Shown: positions 32,168 to 40,977, numbered from the stretch's first letter. The stretch: DNA of 64,000 nucleotides from an uncultured Oscillibacter sp. (GCA_947365245.1 CANAWG010000005.1:62001-126000), one strand, 5' to 3'. Notes: generated by a model not told the origin, from the letters alone. Program-made: numbers and translations.

Positions 32168-32196
32168 TTGCTCTCGCATATACTGTCTCATAGAAA
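32168..32196 (+). promoter_or_regulatory. Possible promoter of the S1-domain gene
   Basis: TTGCTC, 17 bases, TAGAAA, about 35 bases before the ATG at 32234. Confidence 0.35.
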
Positions 32197-32233
32197 AAAC
32201 GCCGCGCCTGGCGGCAGATAGGATGCGATCAAT

Positions 32234-33163
32234 ATGCCGGAAAATCAACTGTTTCCTCCGGAGGGCCTGCGCCCTCCTGTCCGTTTCACCCCGGAGCGCC
32301 TGCGGGAGGCCATGGAGCGCCGCGACATCCTGGAGGCCCCCGTCCAGCGGTGCGATGCGGAGCACGCCTTACATATCGACCTGGACGGCATCCCGGGGGT
32401 AATCTCCCGGCCGGAGGCCATCGCCCCCTGGATCAATGGGTCCGGCAGGGACATTGCCGTCCTCTCCCGGGTTGGCAAGCCGGTTTGCTTTACTGTCCAA
32501 TGTCTTCAGGCCGACGGCAAGGGGGCCCCCGTGGCCGTCCTCAGCCGCAGGGCCGCCCAGGAGGCCGCCATGGACTGGCTTCTTGAACACCTGGAGCCGG
32601 GGATGGTCCTGGCCTGCCGGGTGACCCGGCTGGAGCCCTACGGGGCCTTTGTGGATATCGGCTGCGGCATCATCGCCATATTGCCCATCGAGCTGATGTC
32701 CGTCTCCCGCATTGCCCACCCCGGCCAGCGTGTGCGGGAGGGGGAAAAAATCCTGGCGGCGGTGCGGTCCTTTGACCGGGAGAGCCGCCGGATCACCATG
32801 ACCATGCGGGAGCTGCTGGGCACCTGGATGGAAAACGCCAGCCGCTTCGCTCCGGGGGAGACGGTGCGGGGCGTCGTCCGCAGCGTCAAGGACTACGGCA
32901 GCTTCATTGAGCTGACCCCCAACCTCTCCGGCCTGGCGGACGCCCGGCTGTCCCCCGGCGACGAGGTGTCGGTCTACATCAAGAGCATCCGGCCGGAGCG
33001 GATGAAGATCAAGCTCCAGGTCATTGAGAAGCTGCCGCCCCGGCAGGAGGTGGAGCCCCTGCGGTATCAGATCACCGACGGAAAGCTGGACCGCTGGGTC
33101 TACTCCCCGCCGGGATACGAGAAAGAGCCGGTGGAGACAATTTTTACAGCTCCCGCCCCTTGA
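32234..33163 (+). CDS. S1-domain RNA-binding protein (short RpsA-like)
   Basis: 309 residues with a degenerate first OB region (about 35-110) and two clear S1 domains: about 120-195 (GMVLACRVTRLEPYGAFVDIGCGIIAILPIELMS, cut here to its core) and about 205-270 (GETVRGVVRSVKDYGSFIEL, LSPGDEVSVYIKSI). Firmicute proteins of this type are annotated as 30S ribosomal protein S1 homologues but are too short for a classical S1; a role in translation or RNA binding is inferred. The last 20 nt overlap convergent rarA. Confidence 0.82.
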   Translation: MPENQLFPPEGLRPPVRFTPERLREAMERRDILEAPVQRCDAEHALHIDLDGIPGVISRPEAIAPWINGSGRDIAVLSRVGKPVCFTVQCLQADGKGAPVAVLSRRAAQEAAMDWLLEHLEPGMVLACRVTRLEPYGAFVDIGCGIIAILPIELMSVSRIAHPGQRVREGEKILAAVRSFDRESRRITMTMRELLGTWMENASRFAPGETVRGVVRSVKDYGSFIELTPNLSGLADARLSPGDEVSVYIKSIRPERMKIKLQVIEKLPPRQEVEPLRYQITDGKLDRWVYSPPGYEKEPVETIFTAPAP

Positions 33164-34412
33164 GCTTCTCCCAGTAGGCCTTGGCCGCCTGCTCCGTCTT
33201 GTTGTCTCCGAACTCGTAGTACTTCACGCCTTTCAGGGCGTCGGGCAGATACTGCTGGTCCACCCAGTGGCCGGCGAAGCTGTGGGGGTACAGGTAGTGC
33301 TGCTGGTTGTCGAAGCCGGTGGTGTCGGCGTGGACGTTCTGGAGCTGCCGGGGCACGTCCCCGGTGCGGCCCGCCTTTACGTCCGCCCGGGCCTTTCCGA
33401 TGCCCTCGACGACGCTGTTGGACTTGGGGGCCGTGGCCAGCAGAATGGCCGCCTGGGCCAGGGGCAGCTGGGCCTCCGGAAGCCCCAGCTGCATGGCGGT
33501 GTCCACGCAGGCCTTGACAATGGCCACGGCCTGGGGATAGGCCATCCCCACATCCTCACTGGCGGAGCACAGGAGGCGGCGGCAGGGGGTCACCAGGTCC
33601 CCCGCCTCCAGGAAGCGGGCCAGATAGTGGAGGGCCGCGTCCGGGTCGCTGCCCCGGAGGGACTTCATCAACGCGGAGGCGATGTCATACATGGCGTCGC
33701 CCCCCTTGTCGTAGCGCATGGCGCTGCGCTGGGAGACCTGGGCGGCGTCGGCCAGAGTCAGGCGGAGCTCTCCGTTCTCCGGCACCGCCGCCTGGCAGAG
33801 GAGCTCCACGGCGTTGATGGCCTTGCGCACGTCGCCGCCGCAGGCGGTGGCGATGTGGAGGGACACCCCCTCCTCCCAGGTCAGGGGCAGAGGGCTGCGC
33901 TCTCTCTCGATCTCCAGCGCCCGCAAAACGGCGCTCTCCGCCTCCGCCGGGGAGACGGACTTGAACTCAAACACCGTGCTGCGGCTGAGGAGGGCGCTGT
34001 ACACATAGAAATAGGGGTTCTCCGTGGTGGAGGCGATCAGGGTCAGCTTGCCGTTCTCCATAAACTCCAGCAGGCTCTGCTGCTGCTTTTTGTTGAAGTA
34101 CTGGATCTCGTCCAGGTACAGCAGCACGCCGCCGGGGGCCAGCAGGGTCCCCACGTCGGCGATGATGTCCTTGATGTCCTGGAGGGATGCCGTGGTGGCG
34201 TTGAGGCGGTACAGGGTCTTCCGTGTCCGCTCCGCGATGATGTTGGCGATGGTGGTCTTGCCGGTGCCGGAGGGGCCGTAGAAGACCATGTTGGCGTCGG
34301 TGCCGCTCTCGATCAAACGGCGGAGCACCGCGCCGGGGGCCAGAATGTGGCGCTGTCCCACCACCTGGTCCAGTGTCTGGGGGCGGATCTCATCCGCCAG
34401 GGGACGCTGCAT
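33144..34412 (-). CDS. rarA: Replication-associated recombination protein RarA (MgsA)
   Basis: AAA+ ATPase of the clamp-loader superfamily acting at stalled replication forks. 422 residues: PLADEIRPQTLDQVVGQRH, Walker A YGPSGTGKTT, Walker B LLYLDEIQYF, sensor STTENPYFYV, arginine-finger region ALLSRSTVFEF, and the C-terminal tetramerisation part with LCSASEDVGMAYPQA and LYPHSFAGHWVDQQYLPD. Stop overlaps the end of the convergent S1 gene by 20 nt with no terminator between. Confidence 0.95.
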   Translation of the reverse strand: MQRPLADEIRPQTLDQVVGQRHILAPGAVLRRLIESGTDANMVFYGPSGTGKTTIANIIAERTRKTLYRLNATTASLQDIKDIIADVGTLLAPGGVLLYLDEIQYFNKKQQQSLLEFMENGKLTLIASTTENPYFYVYSALLSRSTVFEFKSVSPAEAESAVLRALEIERERSPLPLTWEEGVSLHIATACGGDVRKAINAVELLCQAAVPENGELRLTLADAAQVSQRSAMRYDKGGDAMYDIASALMKSLRGSDPDAALHYLARFLEAGDLVTPCRRLLCSASEDVGMAYPQAVAIVKACVDTAMQLGLPEAQLPLAQAAILLATAPKSNSVVEGIGKARADVKAGRTGDVPRQLQNVHADTTGFDNQQHYLYPHSFAGHWVDQQYLPDALKGVKYYEFGDNKTEQAAKAYWEKLKGREL

Positions 34413-34439
34413 AATGAGACCTCCCTCCTCTTTTGGGAA

Positions 34440-34664
34440 TCAATGCTTCCGGTAGGCTTCGATAAAGCAGAGCAGCAGGCCGATACACATCCCCGCCGTC
34501 GAAAGGACAAACGGCAGCAACGTATTCGAGCAAAGGAGTGCGCCCCTCAGTCCGCCGATCCCGTTGTAATTGCCTGGATGCAAAACGGCCTCCATAAAGC
34601 AGAAAGCCGAGTATACCAGTCCGATCACAGCCAGCAGTACGCCGCAAATCATCTTTTTGTTCAT
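34440..34664 (-). CDS. Small two-helix membrane protein of unknown function
   Basis: 74 residues, two hydrophobic helices (about 5-25 and 48-68) around an NYNGIGGLRGALLCSN loop. ATG 34664 is correctly spaced from GGAGG; the upstream ATG 34670 is too close to it. The gene has its own extended -10 promoter. It is not recognised as a named family and has lower GC than its neighbours. Confidence 0.6.
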   Translation of the reverse strand: MNKKMICGVLLAVIGLVYSAFCFMEAVLHPGNYNGIGGLRGALLCSNTLLPFVLSTAGMCIGLLLCFIEAYRKH

Positions 34665-34695
34665 GCACATCCTCCTCGATAAACTGTGATAGAGA

Positions 34696-34704
34696 ATTAT
34701 ACCA
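34696..34704 (-). promoter_or_regulatory. Extended -10 promoter of the two-helix protein gene
   Basis: Minus strand TGGTATAAT (TGn plus a perfect -10); no clear -35 box. Confidence 0.5.
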
Positions 34705-34810
34705 CATTGGCCAGTCAGATTCCACCCTTTTTCACGGACTTTCAATCCGGGGCGAAAAAAATCAAAATTTCCCTCGCCAACCGTCGGATTTTGTGGTATC
34801 CTGTCATATA

Positions 34811-34971
34811 GGGAACCACTGATTCAATCCTAGCACGCATCTTCACGCCATAAATCCCCCCTGGCGGCGTTAAAAAATCTTGAAATTCACAAAGGATTCC
34901 TGCGATTTTTTGCCTTGCCAGAGGAAATTTCTGACGCAAATCTGCGCACTTTGATTGAATCAATACTTCCC
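34811..34971. repeat. MITE-like intergenic repeat, copy 1
   Basis: 161 bp bounded by imperfect terminal inverted repeats: GGGAACCACTGATTCAATC at 34811 and GATTGAATCAATACTTCCC ending 34971. The interior reads, on the minus strand, GGCAAGGCAAAAAATCGC then GGAATCCTTTGTG, shared with copies at 53636 and 54992. It is AT-rich against a GC-rich background, lies between genes and is not coding. It fills most of the gap between the 74-residue protein gene and nth. Confidence 0.85.
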
Positions 34972-34986
34972 TGAGAGGTGACGAAC

Positions 34987-35625
34987 ATGAAATCCAAGGC
35001 CGCGGTCAAGCGCATCATTGAGACATTGAAGGGCGTGTACCCAGACGCCCTGTGTTCCCTGCAGTACGAGAAGGACTATGAGCTGCTCTTCGCCGTGCGG
35101 CTCTCCGCCCAGTGCACCGACGCGCGGGTAAACCAGGTGACTCCCGCCCTGTACGCCCGCTTCCCCACTCTGGAGAGCTTCGCGGAGGCGGACCCGGCGG
35201 AAGTCGGGGAGTACATCCACTCCTGCGGCTTTTACAACGGCAAGGCCCGGGACATTGTGGCCTGCGCCCGGCGGCTCATCGACGACTTCGGCGGCAGGGT
35301 CCCCGGCACCATGGCCGAGCTCACCAGTCTCCCCGGTGTGGGCCGCAAGACCGCCAACCTGATTCTGGGGGACATCTTCGGCCAGGAGGGCTACGTCTGC
35401 GACACCCACTGCATCCGCATCACCGGGCGGCTGGGGATCACCGACGGGTCCAAGGACCCCCTCCAGGTGGAGCGGCAGCTGCGAGCGTCCATCCCGCCCG
35501 TGGAGTCCAACAACTTCTGCCACCGGATGGTGCTCTTCGGCCGGGACACCTGCACCGCCCGGTCCCCCCAGTGCCAGGGCTGCCCTCTGGCGGGGGACTG
35601 CGACACGGCAAGGGGCAAAAAATAG
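34987..35625 (+). CDS. nth: Endonuclease III
   Basis: DNA glycosylase/AP lyase removing oxidised pyrimidines. 212 residues: LSAQCTDARVNQVTPAL, helix-hairpin-helix LPGVGRKTANLIL with the catalytic Lys, the catalytic Asp in VCDTHCIRITGRLG, and a C-terminal 4Fe-4S site with spacing C-x6-C-x2-C-x5-C (CTARSPQCQGCPLAGDC). ATG 34987 is favoured over GTG 34978 because GAGAGGTG is the ribosome binding site. The repeat element ends 15 bases upstream, so the promoter may lie in it. Confidence 0.95.
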   Translation: MKSKAAVKRIIETLKGVYPDALCSLQYEKDYELLFAVRLSAQCTDARVNQVTPALYARFPTLESFAEADPAEVGEYIHSCGFYNGKARDIVACARRLIDDFGGRVPGTMAELTSLPGVGRKTANLILGDIFGQEGYVCDTHCIRITGRLGITDGSKDPLQVERQLRASIPPVESNNFCHRMVLFGRDTCTARSPQCQGCPLAGDCDTARGKK

Positions 35626-35667
35626 GAGCCATTCATACGAGAATCCATTAATCTGAAATTAGAATCA

Positions 35668-35699
35668 AATGTGCCTGCGGAGATCCGCAGGCACATTTT
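35668..35699 (+). terminator. Terminator of nth
   Basis: Eleven-base stem TGTGCCTGCGG with CCGCAGGCACA, AGAT loop, then TTTTC. Confidence 0.85.
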
Positions 35700-35750
35700 C
35701 GCACTCTCCCTCATATACTGGATAAAAACCACCGTTTGGAGGATGCATAT

Positions 35751-36008
35751 ATGGATGACAAGACCACCCGGCTGGTAAACCAGCTGAAAGGAAACCCCGC
35801 CATGCTGCGCTCGCTGATGCAGTCCCGGGACGGGCAGGCGCTGATGCAGATGCTGACCCAGGGGGACCAGGGCGCCGCCTTGCAGCGGGCTGTCCAGTCT
35901 GCCGCCAGGGGAAAGCCCGAGGAGATGGTGCGGATGGTAAACCAGGTGATGCAGAGCCCCGGCGGGGCCGACCTGGTGGAGCGAATCAACAAGGCCGTTC
36001 AGAAATAA
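35751..36008 (+). CDS. Small helical protein of unknown function (cluster gene 1)
   Basis: 85 residues, predicted mostly helical and soluble, Gln/Met-rich: KTTRLVNQLKGNPAMLRSLM, QALMQMLTQGDQG, PEEMVRMVNQVMQSPGG. No family recognised. ATG 35751 follows GGAGG at eight bases. It opens a tight three-gene run (36030 and 36435 follow) that ends at a strong terminator, so the three products likely act together. Confidence 0.7.
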   Translation: MDDKTTRLVNQLKGNPAMLRSLMQSRDGQALMQMLTQGDQGAALQRAVQSAARGKPEEMVRMVNQVMQSPGGADLVERINKAVQK

Positions 36009-36029
36009 GCAGGTAAAGGAGCCGGGGAT

Positions 36030-36431
36030 ATGGCGGAATTCGACGACAAGCTCAACAGCATCCTGGGAAACCCGGACGCCATGTCCCAGATCATGCAGCT
36101 GGCCCAGTCCCTCTCCGGGTCCGGGCCGGAGCCATCGTCCGCGCCCCCGCCGCCTCCACCCCAGCAGACCGCGGCGCCGACTCCCACGGGCGGCGGGGAC
36201 CTGTTCTCCTCCCTCTCCTCCCTGGCCGGAGGGATGGACCCCAAATTCCTCTCCCGGCTCCTGCCCCTGATCCAGGAGCTGGGAGGCCAGCGGGACAGCA
36301 ACGCCCGGGCGCTGCTCTACGCCCTGCGGCCCTACCTGAAAGAGGAGAAGCAGGATAAGGTGGAGCGGGCTCTCCAGCTGGCCCGGCTGTTCCACCTGGG
36401 AAAGAAGTTCCTGTCCGGATGGGAGGGGTGA
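36030..36431 (+). CDS. Protein with Pro-rich linker (cluster gene 2)
   Basis: 133 residues: a helical N-terminus resembling gene 1 (DDKLNSILGNPDAMSQIMQL), a PPPPPPQQTAAPTPTGGG linker, and a conserved-looking helical C-terminus (LYALRPYLKEEKQDKVERAL, LARLFHLGKKFLSGWEG). The repeated NPxAM helix in genes 1 and 2 suggests a shared interaction surface. GGAG-type site before ATG 36030. Function unknown. Confidence 0.7.
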   Translation: MAEFDDKLNSILGNPDAMSQIMQLAQSLSGSGPEPSSAPPPPPPQQTAAPTPTGGGDLFSSLSSLAGGMDPKFLSRLLPLIQELGGQRDSNARALLYALRPYLKEEKQDKVERALQLARLFHLGKKFLSGWEG

Positions 36432-36434
36432 GGG

Positions 36435-36785
36435 ATGTACAACCGCTATATCCGCAACGACAACGGCACCTATACCCGGATGCCGGAGGAGGAGCCCCAC
36501 GCTCCGCCGCCGCCCCGTCCGGAGCCCTCTCCTCCGCCCTCCGGCGGATCTGTCCCGCCGCCAAGAGGAGAAGCCTTCCAGCAATCAGGTCCGGGCAGAC
36601 CCCCGCCGCCCCACCGGCAATCCGCCGATGGGCTCACCGGCTTTCTCCGGCAGATCCTGGACCAGTTTCACCTGAACCACGTGGACACCGGGGACCTGCT
36701 GCTGCTGGGCCTTTTGTTCTTCCTCTCCCGGGAGGAGGCGGACGAGGAGCTGCTGGTGGCCCTGGGGCTGCTGCTGATCCTATAG
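36435..36785 (+). CDS. Pro-rich protein with hydrophobic acidic C-terminus (cluster gene 3)
   Basis: 116 residues. Begins MYNRYIRNDNGTYTRMPEE, has a long Pro-rich disordered centre and ends with DTGDLLLLGLLFFLSREEADEEL and LLVALGLLLIL, two hydrophobic segments split by an acidic patch. The layout recurs, as far as I remember, in other Oscillospiraceae next to genes like 1 and 2, without known function. It starts 3 nt after gene 2 and precedes a terminator. Confidence 0.7.
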   Translation: MYNRYIRNDNGTYTRMPEEEPHAPPPPRPEPSPPPSGGSVPPPRGEAFQQSGPGRPPPPHRQSADGLTGFLRQILDQFHLNHVDTGDLLLLGLLFFLSREEADEELLVALGLLLIL

Positions 36786-36789
36786 AGTA

Positions 36790-36825
36790 AAACCAGCCGG
36801 AGCAAGCGCTCCGGCTGGTCTTTTA
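36790..36825. terminator. Bidirectional terminator after the three-gene cluster
   Basis: Twelve-base stem ACCAGCCGGAGC with GCTCCGGCTGGT and AAGC loop, AAAA left and TTTTA right. Confidence 0.88.
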
Positions 36826-37563
36826 TTCCTCTTCCAGGAGCGGCGTCCCGTCCGGCAGGGTGAAGTCCGCCGCGGTGGGCAGGTCCTGGTCCAGAGACAG
36901 CGCCGCCATGCGGTAGACCGGCTCCCCGTCCAGCAGCCGCTCCGAGACCGTCAGCAGCCCCGTGTCCACGCTGACCCAGTACCGCAGGACGTACCCTGCG
37001 GGATCCTCCGCCGTCTCCACATAGATACAGTTGACGCCGGAGATGGTCCGGTAGTCCGCCGCGGCGATGTCCTCCACAGGCAGCTCCAGAATCTCCTCGT
37101 AGGTGGGGATGGTCTGCTCGTCGTCGGCGGAGATGTCCCCCGCCGGCGCGGTGTACACCGCCGTCTCGCTGTCGTACCAGATATAGGTGATCTCCCCGTC
37201 TGTAATGGCGTGGCGCACCCGGCCTCCACTCAGCGTCCGGTCCGTCCGGGTCCAGCCGCCGCTGACGGCCGCCGCCGTCTCATAGGTGCCGCTGCCGCCC
37301 GCCCAGAGCTGCTCCACCGTCACCGTGCGGCGGTATTCCTGGGGCCGGGACAGGGTGGCGATGGCCGTCTGAACCGTCTCCGGTGTCACCTCCACCACCG
37401 CCAGCGCCTCTCCGGTCCCGGCGGTCTGCCCCGGCGGCTGCTGGCCGGAGGGCAGGGTGATGCGGGAGGTGCGGTGCAGCGTTCCGCTGAGCATCACCGC
37501 GATGACCGCCACGGTAACCGTCAAAAAGGCCACCGTGATCCGGTCCCGCCACCGCTTATCCAT
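36823..37563 (-). CDS. Membrane-anchored exported protein, possibly LolA-like fold
   Basis: 246 residues: short basic tail, one membrane helix (about 9-28), Gly/Pro linker and an extracytoplasmic beta-rich domain (YRRTVTVEQLWAGGSGTYET, ITDGEITYIWYDSETAVYT, YVLRYWVSVDTGLLTVSERL). The strand pattern recalls LolA/outer-membrane-carrier-like domains found in Gram-positive exported proteins; this is a weak call. It is last in the minus-strand run trpS-tagO-wecB and so may work on the surface polymer. Confidence 0.6.
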   Translation of the reverse strand: MDKRWRDRITVAFLTVTVAVIAVMLSGTLHRTSRITLPSGQQPPGQTAGTGEALAVVEVTPETVQTAIATLSRPQEYRRTVTVEQLWAGGSGTYETAAAVSGGWTRTDRTLSGGRVRHAITDGEITYIWYDSETAVYTAPAGDISADDEQTIPTYEEILELPVEDIAAADYRTISGVNCIYVETAEDPAGYVLRYWVSVDTGLLTVSERLLDGEPVYRMAALSLDQDLPTAADFTLPDGTPLLEEE

Positions 37564-37603
37564 AGCGCTCCTCCTCTTGTCCGCTCAGGGCCTGTTCCTT
37601 GTC

Positions 37604-38752
37604 TCAGGCGGAATAATCCTCCGGCCGCTCCAGCCGCAGGCCGAAACGCCACTCGACGGCGTCGGCGATGCGGCGGCAGGCGCGGCCGTCCCCGTAGGGG
37701 TTGACGGCGCGGGCCATCTTCTCGTAGGCGGACTTATCGCAGATCAGCCGCTCCGCCATGGTGACGATGTCGTCCTGCACCACACCGACCAGCTTCACCG
37801 TCCCGGCGGCCACGGCCTCGGGCCGCTCCGTCTCCCGGCGCATCACCAGCACGGGCTTTCCCAGGGCGGGGGCCTCCTCCTGAAGCCCGCCGGAGTCCGT
37901 CAGCACCAGATAGCACCGGGCCATCAGATTGTGCATCTCGTCGGCGGGCAGGGGGTCGATCAGGTGCACCCGGGGCGCGCCCCGGAGGTACTTGTCCACC
38001 GCCTCCCGCACCACCGGGCTCAAATGGACCGGATACACCAGCTCCACGTCCGGGTGCTGCTCCGCGATCTGCCGCAGGGCCAGGCAGATGTTCTTCATGG
38101 GCTCGCCGTAGTTCTCCCGCCGGTGGCAGGTGACCAGGAGGATCTTCTTCTCCCCGTAGGGAAGATGGTTCAGCTCCTCCGTCATAAAGCGGTAGTCCTC
38201 CCGCACGGTGGTTTTCAGCGCGTCGATCACCGTGTTGCCGGTGATAAAGAGATTCTCCGTGTGCCCCTCCCGGCGGAGGTTCTCCCGGTTGCCGGCAGTG
38301 GGGCAGAAGTACAGATCCGCGATGCCGGAGACCAGCAGGCGGTTCATCTCCTCTGGAAAGGGAGAATACTTGTCATAGGTTCGCAGGCCCGCCTCCACAT
38401 GGCCCACGGGAATCTGGTGATAGAACGCGGAGAGGGCCCCGGCAAAGGTGGTGGAGGTATCCCCGTGGACCAGCACCAGGTCCGGCTTCAGCGTCTCCAG
38501 CGCCTCGTCCATGCCGGTGAGGCACTTGCTGGTAATGGTGGAGAGGGTCTGCCGGGGGGTCATGATGTCCAGGTCCCAGTCCGGCTTCAGGTCAAAGACC
38601 TCCAGCACGCTGTCCAGCATCTGCCGGTGCTGGGCGGTGACGCAGCAGAGGCTCTCGATCCCCGGGCGGGAGGCCAGCTCCTTGACCAGGGGACACATCT
38701 TGATGGCCTCCGGCCTAGTGCCGAATACACTCAAAATCCGCAGCTTGTCCAT
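37604..38752 (-). CDS. wecB: UDP-N-acetylglucosamine 2-epimerase
   Basis: Interconverts UDP-GlcNAc and UDP-ManNAc, supplying ManNAc for wall teichoic acid or capsule linkage units. 382 residues with SVFGTRPEAIKMCPLVKEL, TAQHRQMLDSVL, VLVHGDTSTTFAGALSAFY, GHVEAGLRTYDKYSPFPEE(M), HRRENYG and LTDSGGLQEEAPALGKPVL. ATG 38750-38752 follows the tagO stop directly, with GAGGAG in the tagO end. Together with tagO and the TagA-like gene at 51053 it gives the first steps of ManNAc-GlcNAc linkage synthesis. Confidence 0.95.
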   Translation of the reverse strand: MDKLRILSVFGTRPEAIKMCPLVKELASRPGIESLCCVTAQHRQMLDSVLEVFDLKPDWDLDIMTPRQTLSTITSKCLTGMDEALETLKPDLVLVHGDTSTTFAGALSAFYHQIPVGHVEAGLRTYDKYSPFPEEMNRLLVSGIADLYFCPTAGNRENLRREGHTENLFITGNTVIDALKTTVREDYRFMTEELNHLPYGEKKILLVTCHRRENYGEPMKNICLALRQIAEQHPDVELVYPVHLSPVVREAVDKYLRGAPRVHLIDPLPADEMHNLMARCYLVLTDSGGLQEEAPALGKPVLVMRRETERPEAVAAGTVKLVGVVQDDIVTMAERLICDKSAYEKMARAVNPYGDGRACRRIADAVEWRFGLRLERPEDYSA

Positions 38753-39892
38753 TTACGGCTCCTCGTCTTTCTTCTGTTCCCCATCTTTCTTCTCTTCCTC
38801 GTGATGCCCGTGCTCCTTCAGCTCCTCCAGCTCCTCCTGGAGCTCCTCCCGGACCTCCTTGGGGAACACCACCCGGGCGGCCACCACGCCCACGATGCAA
38901 AGCGCGGCGAACAGCAGCATGGCCTTCTGCTCCCCGCCGGTGGTCAGCACCACGGCGGAAAGGCCCAAAATGGCGGAGATCACGTACAGCGTGGCCACCG
39001 CCTGCTTCTGGCTCAGGCCCATGTCGATGAGCCGGTGGTGGATGTGGCCCCGGTCGGCGTGCATGGGGCTCTGGCCGTGGGCGATGCGGCGGATAAAGGC
39101 AAAGGCGGTGTCAAAGATGGGCAGGCCCAGGATCAAAAAGGGCACCGCGAAAGAGATCACCGCGTAAAACTTGAAGAGCCCCTGGATGGACATGGTGGCC
39201 AGGATATAGCCCAGGAACGTGGCCCCGGTGTCCCCCATAAACATCTTGGCGGGGTTGAGGTTGTAAGGCATGAAGCCCACGCAGGCCCCCACCAGCGCCG
39301 CCATGACGATGGCCACCTGCAGCTCCGAGCCCATAAGGGCGATGACCAGCACCGTGGTGGCGGAGATGGCGGACACGCCGTCCGCCAGGCCGTCCAGTCC
39401 GTCGATGAGGTTCACGGCGTTGGTGATGGCCACGATCCACAGCACCGTAAAGGGGATGGAGAGCCACCCCAGCACCCAGTAGAGGTTGTCCGAGAAGATG
39501 TTGGGGTTGGAGAAGGCCTGGATCACCACACCATTGAGGGCGGGGATCAGGGCGGCCGCGATCTGAACCACAAATTTCAGCATGGCGGGCAGGGCGCAGA
39601 TATCGTCCACCACGCCCAGCACCACGATAATCACCGATCCAAGGAGGATGCTGCGCATCTCCGGCGTGATCTCCACAAAGAGCAAAATGCTCACCATGAA
39701 GCCGAAGAAAATGGCCAGGCCCCCCAGGCGGGGGATGGGCTTTTTGTGCATCCGGCGGTCGTCCTTGGGCACGTCGATGGCCCCCACCTTATAGGCAAAG
39801 GACTTCACCACCGGGGTCATCAGGAAGCTCACCACCAGGGCCGTCAGCAGCGCCAGCACCACATAGGCCAGCATCTGTGTTTGAAACGTCAT
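38753..39892 (-). CDS. tagO: Undecaprenyl-phosphate GlcNAc-1-phosphate transferase (TagO/WecA)
   Basis: First, lipid-linked step of wall teichoic acid/linkage unit synthesis. 379 residues, about ten helices, MraY superfamily motifs: DRRMHKKPIPRLGG, VLGVVDDI (Asp pair), NAVNLIDGLDGLADG, FMGDTGATFLGY and ADRGHIHHRL. The last 50 residues form an unusual charged, coiled tail (EELQEELEELKEHGHHEEEKK). Starts 12 nt after trpS ends and abuts wecB. Confidence 0.93.
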   Translation of the reverse strand: MTFQTQMLAYVVLALLTALVVSFLMTPVVKSFAYKVGAIDVPKDDRRMHKKPIPRLGGLAIFFGFMVSILLFVEITPEMRSILLGSVIIVVLGVVDDICALPAMLKFVVQIAAALIPALNGVVIQAFSNPNIFSDNLYWVLGWLSIPFTVLWIVAITNAVNLIDGLDGLADGVSAISATTVLVIALMGSELQVAIVMAALVGACVGFMPYNLNPAKMFMGDTGATFLGYILATMSIQGLFKFYAVISFAVPFLILGLPIFDTAFAFIRRIAHGQSPMHADRGHIHHRLIDMGLSQKQAVATLYVISAILGLSAVVLTTGGEQKAMLLFAALCIVGVVAARVVFPKEVREELQEELEELKEHGHHEEEKKDGEQKKDEEP

Positions 39893-39904
39893 GTCGTCCC
39901 TCTC

Positions 39905-40912
39905 TCAGCGGGCCACGAAGCCCACCTTGCGGTGGACCTTGTCCAGCGTCCGCTGGGCCAGGCGGCCGGCCCGCTGGGCCCCCTCCCGGTAGACGCCCTC
40001 CAGGTACGCCTTGTCCTTCATCATGCGGGCGGCCTCCTCCCGCATGGGGCGCAGCAGCTCGGCCACCGCCTCCCCCACGGCGGGCTTGAACACGCCGTAG
40101 CCCTGTCCGGCGAACTCCGCCTCAGCCTCCTCCAGGCTTTTGCCCGCGGCGGCGCAGTAGATGGTCAGAAGGTTGGAGACGCCGGGCTTGTTCTCCTTGT
40201 CGTAGCGGACGCTGGTCTCGCTGTCGGTGACGGCCCGCTTGAACTTTCGCTGGATCACCTCCGGCGGGTCCATCAGGTACACGCAGCCGTCGGGATCGGA
40301 CTTGCTCATCTTGCTCAGGGGATTGCCCAGACTCATGATCCGGGCCCCCTGGTCCACCCGCTGAATCAGGGCCTCCGGCAGGACAAAGGTCTCGCTGTAC
40401 ACGCCGTTGAACCGCTGGGCGATGTCCCGGCACAGCTCCACATGCTGGCGCTGGTCCTCCCCCACCGGCACATAGTCCGCCTGGTAGAGCAGGATGTCCG
40501 CCGCCATCAGCACCGGGTAGGTGAAAAGGCCGGCGGTGATGTTGTCGGCGTGCTGCTGGGACTTCTGCTTGAACTGGGTCATGCGGCTCAGCTCGCCGAA
40601 CTGGGTGTAGCAGCCCAAAATCCAGCTGAGCTCCGCGTGCTGGGGCACGTGGCTCTGGACGAAGAGAATGCTCTTGGCCGGATCCAGGCCGCAGGCCAGA
40701 TACTGGGCCAGCTGCTCCAGGCAGCGGCGGCGCAGGTCCGCGGGGTTCTGGCGCACGGTGATGGCGTGCATGTCCACGATGCAGTACACACAGTCGTACT
40801 CGTCCTGCATGGTCACCCAGTTTTTGATTGCCCCCATATAGGAGCCCAGGGTCAGGTCGCCGCTGGGCTGAATGCCGCTGAAAACTCTCTTTTTTCGGGT
40901 CTGGTTTTCCAT
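39905..40912 (-). CDS. trpS: Tryptophanyl-tRNA synthetase
   Basis: Class I synthetase charging tRNA-Trp, 335 residues. FSGIQPSGDLTLGSYMGAI holds the HIGH-equivalent, YPVLMAADILLYQADYVPVG(E) the Trp/ATP site, and SKMSKS the second signature. GAGGTG precedes ATG 40912. No T-box leader: the promoter is only about 60 nt upstream. Confidence 0.96.
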   Translation of the reverse strand: MENQTRKKRVFSGIQPSGDLTLGSYMGAIKNWVTMQDEYDCVYCIVDMHAITVRQNPADLRRRCLEQLAQYLACGLDPAKSILFVQSHVPQHAELSWILGCYTQFGELSRMTQFKQKSQQHADNITAGLFTYPVLMAADILLYQADYVPVGEDQRQHVELCRDIAQRFNGVYSETFVLPEALIQRVDQGARIMSLGNPLSKMSKSDPDGCVYLMDPPEVIQRKFKRAVTDSETSVRYDKENKPGVSNLLTIYCAAAGKSLEEAEAEFAGQGYGVFKPAVGEAVAELLRPMREEAARMMKDKAYLEGVYREGAQRAGRLAQRTLDKVHRKVGFVAR

Positions 40913-40977
40913 ATTCGCACCTCGCTGTTTGATGCCGCCGGAGAATTCCTCCGTCGGGCAGACTTACTCGAATTATA

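Noticed and set aside
33024-34682. Plus-strand open frame of 552 codons antisense to rarA
   Set aside because: Shadow of rarA, which has all AAA+ motifs; the antisense product shows no motif.
34972-34986. GTG 34978 as start of nth
   Set aside because: The GTG is part of the GAGAGGTG ribosome binding site; ATG 34987 fits the family N-terminus.
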